Shown here: positions 34,809 through 42,838 of the stretch, piece after piece
Layout: the number at the start of each line of letters is the position of its first letter
Numbering within the stretch: position 1 is the first letter of the stretch
DNA from: Bacteroidaceae bacterium
GTDB lineage: Bacteria > Bacteroidota > Bacteroidia > Bacteroidales > Bacteroidaceae
Length of the DNA stretch: 49,733 nucleotides
Direction: 5' to 3'
Assembly: GCA_017961145.1 (NCBI GenBank)
Contig: JAGCXU010000139.1
Coordinates: forward strand, 1-49,733
Made by a program: the position numbers and the translations under genes
Notes under the pieces: model-generated
What the model was told of the DNA's origin: nothing
The model's input: the letters and a program-made list of their open reading frames with translations, nothing else
The model's database searches: none

Positions 34809-36355
34809 ACAGACTTCCCATATTTCTCCTTGGCAGTTGTGCCTTCAATGCCGCTCATGCTCAGCGATGGAACATCGTTTACATAATGAGCGACGACCAT
34901 TCTTATCAAGCCATTAGTGCTTATGGTCATCAACTTAGCAAGCAAGCTCCAACTCCAAACCTTGACCGTCTTGCTGAACGAGGAATGCTTTTCCGCCGTG
35001 CTTATGTAGAGAACTCGTTAAGCACACCCAGTCGTGCATGCTTGATGACTGGCATGTATAGCCATCAAAGCGGTCAAAGAACGCTTGACTGCCCTATTGA
35101 TGAGAATGCGCCATTCGTTAGTGAATACTTGCAACAAGCAGGTTATCAGACAGGTATGATTGGGAAATGGCATATGCTTTGCGAGCCTAAAGGCTTCGAC
35201 ACTTATCAAGTTCTTCCTGGTCAAGGCGACTATTATGACCCAAGATTCCGCTCGAAGGAGTCAGGTGGCAAGTATGTAGTTGAGAAAGGTTATGCCACAA
35301 ATCTTATCACGGACCACGCCATTCAGTTCCTCGAGGAGCGCGATAGGACGAAACCTTTTGCACTCTTCGTCCATCATAAAGCGCCCCATCGCAACTGGAT
35401 GCCACCTCTCGATATGCTTGAACTTTATGAAGATGTAGAGTTTCCTTTGCCTGAAACTTTCTATGACGACTATTCAACGAGAGGTAGAGCTGCTCATGAG
35501 CAACAGATGAGCATAGCGAAAGACATGGAAATGTGCTACGACCTGAAGGTCACACAGATAAAGCCTGGCATGGGTTATACGCACGAACGAAACGGCAACG
35601 GCTTTCGTAATCAACTTTCTCGCATGTCGACAGAACAAAGGGAAAAGTGGGAATCCGTCTATAACCCTCGTAACGAGGAAATGCTTTCCCAACATCTTAG
35701 CGGAAACGACCTTCTGAAGTGGAAATTTCAACGTTACATTCGCGACTATATGCGCGTCATTCATAGTATAGATGAACAGGTTGGTCGCTTGCTTGATTAC
35801 CTTGAAGCAAACGATTTGATGGATAATACCCTCGTTGTTTACACGAGTGATCAGGGGTTTTATATGGGCGAACATGGATGGTTCGACAAGCGTTTCATGT
35901 ATGAAGAGTCGTTTCGCACTCCCCTACTCGTCTGTGCTCCAGGCATGAAGGGTGGTCAGGAGAGTGACGCTCTCGTTCAAAACATCGACTTTGCACCAAC
36001 CTTCCTCGACATTGCCGATACAGAAAAACCGCAGCAAATGGTTGGAACTTCGTTGCTACCTATCATCTCTCAAGACGGAAAAACACCCAAGAACTGGCGT
36101 AAATATTTGTACTATCACTACTATGATTGTCCTGCAGAACACAATGTGATGCGTCACGATGGCGTTAGCGACGGCCGATATAAGCTCATACACTTCTATG
36201 GAGCGAAGGATTCGTATGACGAACTCTTCGATCTTAAGAAAGATCCGAATGAGCTCCACAACGTCATTTCGGAAAAGAAGTATGCCAAACATCTGGCTCG
36301 TTTGCAGAAGCAATTGGACACTTTCCGCTTTGAACAGAAAGTTGACGAATGGTAA
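34805..36355 (+). CDS. Secreted type I sulfatase (formylglycine, Ser-type)
   Basis: 516 residues from the ATG at 34805, which gives a signal peptide (MNRLPIFLLGSCAFNAAHAQ). Upstream frame sequence overlaps the previous gene and is rejected. Seen: metal-binding MSDDHSYQAISAYG near the mature N-terminus, the active-site motif STPSRACLMTG (S-x-P-x-R, so the formylglycine would come from Ser via an anSME-type maturase), GMIGKWHM, and TSDQGFYMGEHGWFDKR. It removes sulfate esters from glycans in the periplasm; the sugar is unknown. No maturase is in the window. The stop codon falls in the first unit of repeat array E. Confidence 0.93.
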   Translation: MNRLPIFLLGSCAFNAAHAQRWNIVYIMSDDHSYQAISAYGHQLSKQAPTPNLDRLAERGMLFRRAYVENSLSTPSRACLMTGMYSHQSGQRTLDCPIDENAPFVSEYLQQAGYQTGMIGKWHMLCEPKGFDTYQVLPGQGDYYDPRFRSKESGGKYVVEKGYATNLITDHAIQFLEERDRTKPFALFVHHKAPHRNWMPPLDMLELYEDVEFPLPETFYDDYSTRGRAAHEQQMSIAKDMEMCYDLKVTQIKPGMGYTHERNGNGFRNQLSRMSTEQREKWESVYNPRNEEMLSQHLSGNDLLKWKFQRYIRDYMRVIHSIDEQVGRLLDYLEANDLMDNTLVVYTSDQGFYMGEHGWFDKRFMYEESFRTPLLVCAPGMKGGQESDALVQNIDFAPTFLDIADTEKPQQMVGTSLLPIISQDGKTPKNWRKYLYYHYYDCPAEHNVMRHDGVSDGRYKLIHFYGAKDSYDELFDLKKDPNELHNVISEKKYAKHLARLQKQLDTFRFEQKVDEW

Positions 36356-36457
36356 GCTTGAAAACGTGGCACAGTTAAATCGCAAACGTGGCACGTGAAG
36401 TTGCCCAACGTCACGTTTGATGTTTGCAATCATCAAACGTGATGTTTGCAATCATCA
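36348..36457. repeat. 22-bp repeat array E (5 units)
   Basis: Units in register start at 36348, 36370, 36392, 36414 and 36436. The last two carry GATGTTTGCAATCATCA. The first two read better on the minus strand (ACGTTTGCGATTTAACTG), so orientation is mixed, as expected for near-palindromic units. Unit 1 contains the sulfatase TAA. Confidence 0.75.
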
Positions 36458-36484
36458 CTGGAGTCGTTTGAAAGGATAAAAGAA

Positions 36485-36530
36485 AAAGGCAACATTTCCC
36501 TGCTTTCGTGGAAGTGTTGCCTTTGTTTTG
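36485..36530. terminator. Bidirectional terminator between the sulfatase and spt genes
   Basis: A perfect 10-bp stem AAAGGCAACA / TGTTGCCTTT is extended inward by TTTCC / GGAAG, with a 10-base loop. T-rich sequence follows on the plus strand (TTTGTTTTG), and an A-rich flank gives T on the minus strand. Confidence 0.85.
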
Positions 36531-36547
36531 TATCAATATTTGTGGAC

Positions 36548-37732
36548 TTATAAGATTCCCAATTCCTTGAAGACTTTCTTTAGCTTAACGACTGATTCGT
36601 CAACCTGTTCGCGTGTGTGATTTGCCATCAAAGCATAGCGAACGAGCGTGTCTTGTGGGGCACAAGCTGGCGGAATGACAGGATTGATGAAGACGCCTTC
36701 GTTGAAGGCTTTCGCAACTGCCATGAAGGTCTTGTCCGTGTCGCGAACATAGAGAGGTATGATGGGACTTTCCGTGTCGCCAATCTCGAAGCCTTCTTCG
36801 CGGAAACGCTTAAGTGCGTAGTTAGTTACACTCCAAAGTGCTTCCAAACGTTCTGGCTCGTTCTGGATGATATGAAGTGCTTCGCGAGCTGCTGCAGTTG
36901 CGGCTGGGGTGCAACTTGCGCTGAAGATGTAGGTGCGAGCGGTATGGCGAAGCCAGTTGATAACACTGCTATCAGCCGCGATGAAACCGCCGATGGAAGC
37001 CAAACTCTTTGAGAATGTTCCCATGATAAGGTCAACATCATCGGTCAAGCCAAAGTGGTTGCAGACACCTCTGCCCTGCTTGCCGAAGACACCAATGCCG
37101 TGAGCTTCGTCCACCATAATGGCTGCATTGTATTTCTTCTTCAGTTCTACGATTTCAGGAAGCTTGCAAAGGTCGCCTTCCATGCTAAAGACACCATCCA
37201 CAACGATGAGTTTCACGCGATCCGGATCGCACTTTTGGAGCTGCTTTTCCAAGTCCTCCATATCGTTGTGCTTGTATTTCAATTGCGTGGCAAAACTGAG
37301 ACGACGACCATCTACGATGCTCGCATGGTCGCGATCATCACAGATAACGTAGTCATTACGGTCGACAATCTGGCTGATGACACCGCTGTTAACAGTGAAA
37401 CCTGTTGCAAAGCAGAGGGCTTCATCCTTGCCAACAAACTCTGCAAGCTCTTTCTCGAGCTGAACATGAATGTCGAGCGTGCCATTAAGGAAACGGCTTC
37501 CAGCACATCCGCTACCATATTTCTGCATTGCTGCGCAACCTGCATCTATAACACGCTGGTCGCCTGTCAAACCCGTATAGGCATTCGAGCCAAACATCAA
37601 AACACGTCGGCCTTCCATGATAACCTCAGTGCCCTGTTTACCTTCTATCTCGCGGAAGTAAGGGTAAATACCCTGCGCCATGAACTCTTGCGGGAGAGTA
37701 TATTTGGCACATCGTTCTTGTAGTAATCCCAT
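36548..37732 (-). CDS. spt: Serine palmitoyltransferase-like alpha-oxoamine synthase
   Basis: 394 residues. PLP enzyme that condenses serine with an acyl-CoA, the first step of sphingolipid synthesis. Seen: YGSGCAGSRFLNGTLDIHVQLEKEL (residues 72-96), typical of bacterial Spt, IVDEAHGIG (the PLP-contacting Asp near 208), and GTFSKSLASIGG with the PLP-binding Lys near 242. The N-terminus MGLLQERCAKYTLPQEFMAQGIYPYFREIEGKQG matches the Bacteroides enzymes from memory. The alternative reading, glycine C-acetyltransferase (kbl), is less likely. It is divergent from a lipid-kinase-like gene, which supports a sphingolipid role. Confidence 0.88.
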   Translation of the reverse strand: MGLLQERCAKYTLPQEFMAQGIYPYFREIEGKQGTEVIMEGRRVLMFGSNAYTGLTGDQRVIDAGCAAMQKYGSGCAGSRFLNGTLDIHVQLEKELAEFVGKDEALCFATGFTVNSGVISQIVDRNDYVICDDRDHASIVDGRRLSFATQLKYKHNDMEDLEKQLQKCDPDRVKLIVVDGVFSMEGDLCKLPEIVELKKKYNAAIMVDEAHGIGVFGKQGRGVCNHFGLTDDVDLIMGTFSKSLASIGGFIAADSSVINWLRHTARTYIFSASCTPAATAAAREALHIIQNEPERLEALWSVTNYALKRFREEGFEIGDTESPIIPLYVRDTDKTFMAVAKAFNEGVFINPVIPPACAPQDTLVRYALMANHTREQVDESVVKLKKVFKELGIL

Positions 37733-37773
37733 AAATGTATAAAAGCAATCCCTCGAAGGGCCAAATTTTTGTG

Positions 37774-37781
37774 CAAAGGTA
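37774..37781 (-). promoter_or_regulatory. TAnnTTTG box of spt
   Basis: TACCTTTG on the minus strand, 41 bases before the spt ATG. Confidence 0.6.
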
Positions 37782-37877
37782 CTCCTTTTTCTTGAAATAT
37801 TGTTGCTCTTTACCTAAAAAAAATGCATAGTGCGGCTATTTATATAAATAATGTAAGAGAATTGGACATTTTTTCCT

Positions 37878-37885
37878 TATCTTTG
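37878..37885 (+). promoter_or_regulatory. TAnnTTTG box of the lipid-kinase-like gene
   Basis: TATCTTTG only 11 bases before the ATG at 37897, so the leader would be very short. Confidence 0.65.
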
Positions 37886-37896
37886 CAGCGCGAAAT

Positions 37897-38952
37897 ATGG
37901 AGAAAAAGACTAAAATAGTATTCATCGTCAACCCCATTTCGGGTACTTCGGACAAGAGTCACATCATCGATCTTATCCCAGAGTATCTGGATGCACGTCG
38001 TTTCGAATGGACGATTTGCAAGACCGAACACAAAGGTCATGCTGCTGAATTTTCCGGAAAAGCGATAGATGAGGCCGTGGACGTCGTTGTGGCTGTGGGA
38101 GGAGATGGAACGGTTAACGAAGTTGCACGAAGTCTTGTCCATACAAACACAGCACTCGGCATCATTCCTTGTGGCAGCGGAAACGGACTTGCTCGACATC
38201 TCTATATTCCAATGAATCCTGATGGCGCACTCCAAGTTCTCGCGGATTGTCATATCGAACAACTGGATTATGGAATCATCGACCAAACCCCTTTCTTCTG
38301 TACTTGCGGCGTAGGTTTCGATGCATTCATAAGCGATCGGTTTGCCCAAAGCAATCGCAGAGGTCTACTCACCTATATAGAAAACACGCTTAAAGAGGGC
38401 TTGAAGTACAAGCCAGACACCTACGAGATCACTATTGACGGGGAGAAGCAGGTTTACAAGGCTTTTCTAATTGCCTGCGCGAATGCCAGTCAATACGGAA
38501 ACAACGTTTACATCGCCCCTCACGCCAGCATGAGTGATGGGTTGATGGACGTCACACTAATGGAGCCATTTACCCTACTCGAGGCTCCACAAATAGCTAT
38601 TCAGCTCTTTAACAAGACTATAACGACCAACTCGCACATTCGTTCGTTCCGTTGTCAGCATCTACACATCAAACGTTCTGCGCCTGGAGTGATTCATTTC
38701 GATGGCGATCCGAAGGATGCTGGCGAAGAGCTTGATGTAAAACTAGTGCCGAAAGGTATTCGTATGGTTGTCAATACTCGCGAACAGCCCTACCTTCCTC
38801 CCCTACTTCGCGCTTTTGCTGATGTTTATCATGGCGTAAACGAAGAGATTTCCAACTTGGGTGCCGACATTAAGGCCGACTTTAAGGAAGGGCAAAGACG
38901 CATCAGCACAATCAATAAGGAACTGCTTCGCAAGCTAAGGAAGAAGCCTTAA
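37897..38952 (+). CDS. Diacylglycerol/sphingosine kinase-family protein
   Basis: 351 residues. Seen: VFIVNPISGTSDK near the start, then the lipid-kinase loop VVVAVGGDGTVNEVARSL with the GGDGT motif, IIPCGSGNGLARHLYIP, and CGVGFDA; the C-terminal beta-domain contains MSDGLMDVTLMEP and HFDGDPKDA. These define the DAGK/YegS/sphingosine kinase fold, which phosphorylates a lipid hydroxyl with ATP. The start is 164 bp from spt on the other strand. In sphingolipid-making Bacteroidales such an arrangement suggests a sphingoid-base or ceramide substrate, which is inference. Its 3' end overlaps the opposite-strand small gene by 18 bases. Confidence 0.9.
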   Translation: MEKKTKIVFIVNPISGTSDKSHIIDLIPEYLDARRFEWTICKTEHKGHAAEFSGKAIDEAVDVVVAVGGDGTVNEVARSLVHTNTALGIIPCGSGNGLARHLYIPMNPDGALQVLADCHIEQLDYGIIDQTPFFCTCGVGFDAFISDRFAQSNRRGLLTYIENTLKEGLKYKPDTYEITIDGEKQVYKAFLIACANASQYGNNVYIAPHASMSDGLMDVTLMEPFTLLEAPQIAIQLFNKTITTNSHIRSFRCQHLHIKRSAPGVIHFDGDPKDAGEELDVKLVPKGIRMVVNTREQPYLPPLLRAFADVYHGVNEEISNLGADIKADFKEGQRRISTINKELLRKLRKKP

Positions 38953-39135
38953 TTCCTTCTCGAAACTTGCCATAATAGCATCTTTCTGTTCCTGCAACAA
39001 AGGAGGCTCCGTTTGTTCCAAAGCGACTTGCAAAGCTTTGACGGCTTTTGCTTTTGCCTGTTGTTGTCCCATCTTCACACCACTTCGATAAGGTGTGGAT
39101 GGGAGCAGAGCTCGATTAAAGTTTCCGTCGCTCAT
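38935..39135 (-). CDS. Small protein of unknown function downstream of purT (66 aa)
   Basis: Starts 2 bases after the purT stop on the same strand, so it is very likely co-translated. The product MSDGNFNRALLPSTPYRSGV... is followed by a basic, Ala/Gln-rich helix (GQQQAKAKAVKALQVALEQ) and a second predicted helix (EQKDAIMASFEKELRLLP). No domain was recognised. Similar small proteins seem to exist in Bacteroidales (from memory, uncertain). Its 3' end overlaps the end of the lipid-kinase gene tail to tail by 18 bases. Confidence 0.65.
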   Translation of the reverse strand: MSDGNFNRALLPSTPYRSGVKMGQQQAKAKAVKALQVALEQTEPPLLQEQKDAIMASFEKELRLLP

Positions 39136-39137
39136 CT

Positions 39138-40301
39138 TTAACTGACTGTAACTTTGCTTGCCAAAGCCTTACATTTGTCGCGAAGTGCATCTTGAGGGAC
39201 ATCAAAACTGTCCCAACATACCACAACACCCATTCTGCGACCTACATGTGCTTGTGGTTTGCCGAAGATGCGAAGGTCTGTCTTCGACGCTTCACACACT
39301 TTCTCTATGCCTTTATATTGAGGGTTGGCGGTCTCGACAGGTGAGAGAATCACAGCAGAAGCACCTTGACGATAGAGCTCTATCTCAGGAATGGGAAGCG
39401 ATAGGACAGCCCTTGCATGCAGTTCAAACTCGCTAAGATTCTGCGTGCCTGCAAGGGTAACCATTCCCGTATCATGAGGTCGAGGGCTAAGCTCGCTGAA
39501 GATTACACCTCGTTTCTCACTTACGAAGAATTCCACGCCCCAGATGCCAGATCCAGTTAACGCGGCTGTCACCTTCTTGGCCATCGCTTGAGCAGCTGCC
39601 AAATGCTCTGGCTTCATTGCTTTTGGCTGGAAACTTTCGCGATAATCACCACCTATTTGAACGTGTCCGATAGGTGCACAAGTAAGTGTTTCGCCGTTAT
39701 CTTGAGTGACAGTAAGTAGCGTGATTTCATAGTCGAAAGGAATAAATTCCTCGACAATCACTTCCATAATGTCGCCTCGACTGCCTCCACAAGCACAATC
39801 CCAAGCCTTCTCGAGTTCATCTGCACTGTCAACTTTGCTTTGTCCGTGTCCACTACTGCTCATCAAAGGCTTGATGATGCATGGGAAGCCTATGATGGAA
39901 GCGGCTTGCTTCAATTCTTCGAAAGTACTTGCATAACGATATTCTGCTGTTTGCAGCCCTAGTTCTGTGTGTGCAAGCTCACGAATGGCTTTCCTATTCA
40001 TTGTATAATTGACGGCTCTTGCACTGGGAACAACACGAATTCCCTGTTTCTCGAACTCGTAAAGCTTTTCGGTTCTGATGGCTTCTATCTCTGGAACAAT
40101 GATGTCGGGCTTCACTTCGTTAACTGCTGCAACAAGTGCTTCGCCATCGAGCATACTGAAAACTCGGCATTCATCGGCAACTTGCATGGCTGGAGCTCCA
40201 GCATACTTGTCGCAAGCAACAATATATTGACCAAGTCGTTGACAGGCAATCACGAACTCTTTCCCAAGTTCTCCAGAGCCTAAAAGCATTATTTTCTTCA
40301 T
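39138..40301 (-). CDS. purT: Formate-dependent phosphoribosylglycinamide formyltransferase
   Basis: 387 residues, the usual length. ATP-grasp enzyme that formylates GAR with formate in purine synthesis, independent of folate. Seen: an N-terminal Rossmann-like start [38 protein letters not shown], the ATP-grasp string [30 protein letters not shown], and [30 protein letters not shown], all typical of PurT. It lies 34 bp after rarA on the same strand and is followed by a small ORF. Confidence 0.95.
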   Translation of the reverse strand: MKKIMLLGSGELGKEFVIACQRLGQYIVACDKYAGAPAMQVADECRVFSMLDGEALVAAVNEVKPDIIVPEIEAIRTEKLYEFEKQGIRVVPSARAVNYTMNRKAIRELAHTELGLQTAEYRYASTFEELKQAASIIGFPCIIKPLMSSSGHGQSKVDSADELEKAWDCACGGSRGDIMEVIVEEFIPFDYEITLLTVTQDNGETLTCAPIGHVQIGGDYRESFQPKAMKPEHLAAAQAMAKKVTAALTGSGIWGVEFFVSEKRGVIFSELSPRPHDTGMVTLAGTQNLSEFELHARAVLSLPIPEIELYRQGASAVILSPVETANPQYKGIEKVCEASKTDLRIFGKPQAHVGRRMGVVVCWDSFDVPQDALRDKCKALASKVTVS

Positions 40302-40335
40302 CGTTATATGTGTGGTATTTCTTGATTCTACATGT

Positions 40336-41616
40336 TTATTTCTTCTCGAACCTGTCCTTTCCCCAGCACTTTTCCATTTGTGCTCGAAGTTTGTCTTCAG
40401 CCGGATTGTTTTGAGGATGCCAGAAGCGTTGGTCTTTTAATTCATCGGGGAGGAACTGTTGAAGAACGAAATTGCCTTCATAGTCGTGAGCATATTTGTA
40501 ACCATCGCTGTAACCCAGTTCTTTCATCAAGGCCGTGGGAGCATTTCTGAGATGAAGAGGGACAGGTTGATTGCCAGTTTCCTTGACATTTTGGAGTGCA
40601 TTGTTGATGGCCATATAAGCTGAATTGCTCTTCGGACTTGAGGCGAGATAGACCGTTGCCTCAGCTAAGGGGATGCGACCTTCAGGCCAACCTATCTTCA
40701 TTACTGCGTCGAAAGCGGCATTGGCCAACAGCAGGGCATTTGGATTGGCGAGTCCTATGTCTTCGCTTGCGCTGATAACGAGCCTTCTGGCTATGAAAGC
40801 GGGGTCTTCCCCACCCTCGATCATTCGCGCAAGCCAATAGATTGCAGCATCCGGATCGCTGCCTCTGATGCTCTTGATGAAAGCCGAAATGATGTCATAA
40901 TGCATCTCGCCATCTTTGTCATAAGCAAGCGGGTTCTGTTGCAAACAGTTTGCCACAATCTCATCCGTCACTTCGACATCACCTTCTTTGGGCGCTGATT
41001 CGTAAACCAACTCCAGGATGTTGAGCAGCTTTCTCGCGTCGCCTCCGCTATAACGCATCATCGCGCTTGTTTCTGTGAAACGGAATGCACGCTTCTTTAG
41101 CTCGATATCATGCTCAACTGCATAGTGTGCAAGTTGCATCAAATCGCTTTCTTCGAGCGGCTTTAGCGTGTAAACCTGGCAACGGGAAAGCAGAGGCCGA
41201 ATCACTTCGAAAGAAGGATTCTCCGTTGTCGCCCCAATAAGTGTGACGATTCCTTGTTCCACAGCTCCCAGAAGAGAGTCTTGTTGCGACTTGGAGAAAC
41301 GGTGGATTTCATCGATGAAAAGTATGGGGTTGTTCTGGTTGAAGAACCTTGTTGAACGGGCTTTCTCGATGATATCTCGCACATCCTTCACTCCACTTGT
41401 CACAGCACTAAGTGTAAAGAAAGGCACTTCCAACTTACGCGCTATAATGCTTGCCAGCGTGGTCTTTCCCACTCCAGGAGGTCCCCAGAGGATAAAGCTG
41501 TTGATGTGACCGCTTTCCAACATTTTACGAAGCACAGCACCTGGTCCTACCAAGTGTTGTTGCCCGATATAATTGTCGAGCGTCAACGGACGCATTCTTT
41601 CTGCTAATGGCTGCAT
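40336..41616 (-). CDS. rarA: Replication-associated recombination protein A (AAA ATPase)
   Basis: 426 residues. RarA/MgsA is a clamp-loader-like AAA ATPase acting at stalled replication forks. Seen: [19 protein letters not shown] at the N-terminus, Walker A GPPGVGKT near 45, Walker [11 protein letters not shown], sensor GATTENPSF, arginine finger region LLSRCQVY, and the C-terminal tetramerisation part ([21 protein letters not shown]). A TATATTTG box lies 8 bases upstream of the ATG, so the leader is very short. It heads an operon with purT and a small ORF. Confidence 0.96.
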   Translation of the reverse strand: MQPLAERMRPLTLDNYIGQQHLVGPGAVLRKMLESGHINSFILWGPPGVGKTTLASIIARKLEVPFFTLSAVTSGVKDVRDIIEKARSTRFFNQNNPILFIDEIHRFSKSQQDSLLGAVEQGIVTLIGATTENPSFEVIRPLLSRCQVYTLKPLEESDLMQLAHYAVEHDIELKKRAFRFTETSAMMRYSGGDARKLLNILELVYESAPKEGDVEVTDEIVANCLQQNPLAYDKDGEMHYDIISAFIKSIRGSDPDAAIYWLARMIEGGEDPAFIARRLVISASEDIGLANPNALLLANAAFDAVMKIGWPEGRIPLAEATVYLASSPKSNSAYMAINNALQNVKETGNQPVPLHLRNAPTALMKELGYSDGYKYAHDYEGNFVLQQFLPDELKDQRFWHPQNNPAEDKLRAQMEKCWGKDRFEKK

Positions 41617-41624
41617 AACGTCTG

Positions 41625-41632
41625 CAAATATA
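41625..41632 (-). promoter_or_regulatory. TAnnTTTG box of rarA
   Basis: TATATTTG on the minus strand, 8 bases before the rarA ATG. Confidence 0.65.
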
Positions 41633-41694
41633 CAAAAAAATATCGAGGAAAAAGAATAATGACTTAAGAAAATGCGTCAACTCACAAAACAACC

Positions 41695-41804
41695 CACAGT
41701 TAAGTTCAAAACATAACACTATACGTTTGCAATCGTAACACTTTATGTTGGCCAACTTAACACTTTACGTTTGCGATTTAACTACGCCATGTTTTCCGTC
41801 TCGA
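41695..41804 (+). repeat. 22-bp repeat array F (5 units)
   Basis: Units in register start at 41695, 41717, 41739, 41761 and 41783. Unit 4 (CACTTTACGTTTGCGATTTA) is almost identical to unit 4 of array A, and the following unit starts (T/C)ACGCC in both. The array sits between divergent promoters and is not next to any stop codon. Confidence 0.85.
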
Positions 41805-41894
41805 CTCGAGTCATCTCAATGACCTATATCAATAAATAATGTACGCGCGAAGAGAATATTGCAAACATATTGTGGTTAAATGAATAATTTTCCG

Positions 41895-41902
41895 TATCTT
41901 TG
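41895..41902 (+). promoter_or_regulatory. TAnnTTTG box of fabD
   Basis: TATCTTTG 35 bases before the fabD ATG. Confidence 0.65.
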
Positions 41903-41937
41903 CAGCCCGAAAGAAGTAAAACAAAACCAAAATAGAC

Positions 41938-42837
41938 ATGAAAGCATTCGTTTTTCCCGGTCAGGGAGCACAGTTTACAGGCATGGGTAAAGAGCTTTAC
42001 GACACTAATCCCAAGGCAAAAGAACTCTTCGAAAAAGCTAACGAGATACTCGGTTTCCGCATCACAGACATTATGTTCGAGGGCGATGCTGAGGAGTTGA
42101 AGCAAACTAAGGTGACCCAACCTGCCGTTTTTCTCCATAGTGTAATTACCGCAATCTGTATGGGCGAGGACTTCAAGCCTGATATGGTGGGCGGTCACAG
42201 CCTTGGTGAGTTCAGCGCTCTCGTAGCTGCAGGAGCACTTTCATTTGAGGATGGCCTGCGTCTTGTCCATGCTCGTGCAATGGCGATGCAGAAGGCTTGC
42301 GAAGCCGCTCCCAGCACTATGGCTGCCATCATCGGCCTTCCTGATGAAACAGTCGAGCAAATCTGCGCCGAAGTGACTGCAGAAAGTAATGGAGTTGTTG
42401 TTCCTGCTAACTACAATTGCCCAGGTCAGTTGGTCATCAGCGGCAATGTCGAGGAGATAAACAAAGCTTGTGAGAAGTTGTCGGCTGCAGGTGCAAAGCG
42501 CGCTCTCGTACTTCCTGTTGGTGGAGCATTCCACAGTCCTCTTATGCAACCTGCTAAGGATGAGCTTCAGGCAGCCATTGAAAAAACTGAGTTCAACACT
42601 CCTTCTTGCCCCATCTATCAGAATGTGGATGCTCAGGCTCACACGGATGCAGCCGAAATCAAGCAGAATCTTATTGCTCAGTTGACAGCCTCTGTTCGCT
42701 GGACTCAAGAGGTTCAAAACATGCTGGCTGCTGGTGCAACCGAGTTCACAGAATGCGGTCCTGGTCGTGCTCTGCAAGGTATGATCACGAAGATTGCAAA
42801 AGGGATCGAAGGCATCACCATCGACGGCATCCAGTAA
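41938..42837 (+). CDS. fabD: Malonyl-CoA:ACP transacylase
   Basis: 299 residues. Transfers malonyl from CoA to acyl carrier protein for fatty acid synthesis. Seen: FVFPGQGAQFTGMGKEL at the N-terminus, the nucleophile elbow GGHSLGEFSALVAAG with the catalytic Ser near 88, the NYNCPGQLVISG region, and GGAFHSPLM with the catalytic His near 200. The length is usual for the family. Other fab genes are not adjacent. The GH13 gene follows after one base, so the two are probably co-transcribed although functionally unrelated. Confidence 0.96.
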   Translation: MKAFVFPGQGAQFTGMGKELYDTNPKAKELFEKANEILGFRITDIMFEGDAEELKQTKVTQPAVFLHSVITAICMGEDFKPDMVGGHSLGEFSALVAAGALSFEDGLRLVHARAMAMQKACEAAPSTMAAIIGLPDETVEQICAEVTAESNGVVVPANYNCPGQLVISGNVEEINKACEKLSAAGAKRALVLPVGGAFHSPLMQPAKDELQAAIEKTEFNTPSCPIYQNVDAQAHTDAAEIKQNLIAQLTASVRWTQEVQNMLAAGATEFTECGPGRALQGMITKIAKGIEGITIDGIQ

Positions 42838-42838
42838 T

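Larger units (their letters stand above)
41617..41937. other. 321-bp divergent region between rarA and fabD
   Basis: No gene was found. It contains both promoter boxes (41625-41632 minus, 41895-41902 plus), repeat array F (41695-41804) and the palindrome GACTCGAGTC at 41803-41812. Confidence 0.75.

Noticed and set aside
36548-37732. Glycine C-acetyltransferase (kbl) reading of the spt gene
   Set aside because: The GCAGSRFLNGTLDIH segment, the N-terminus and the neighbouring lipid-kinase gene fit serine palmitoyltransferase better; no tdh gene is adjacent.
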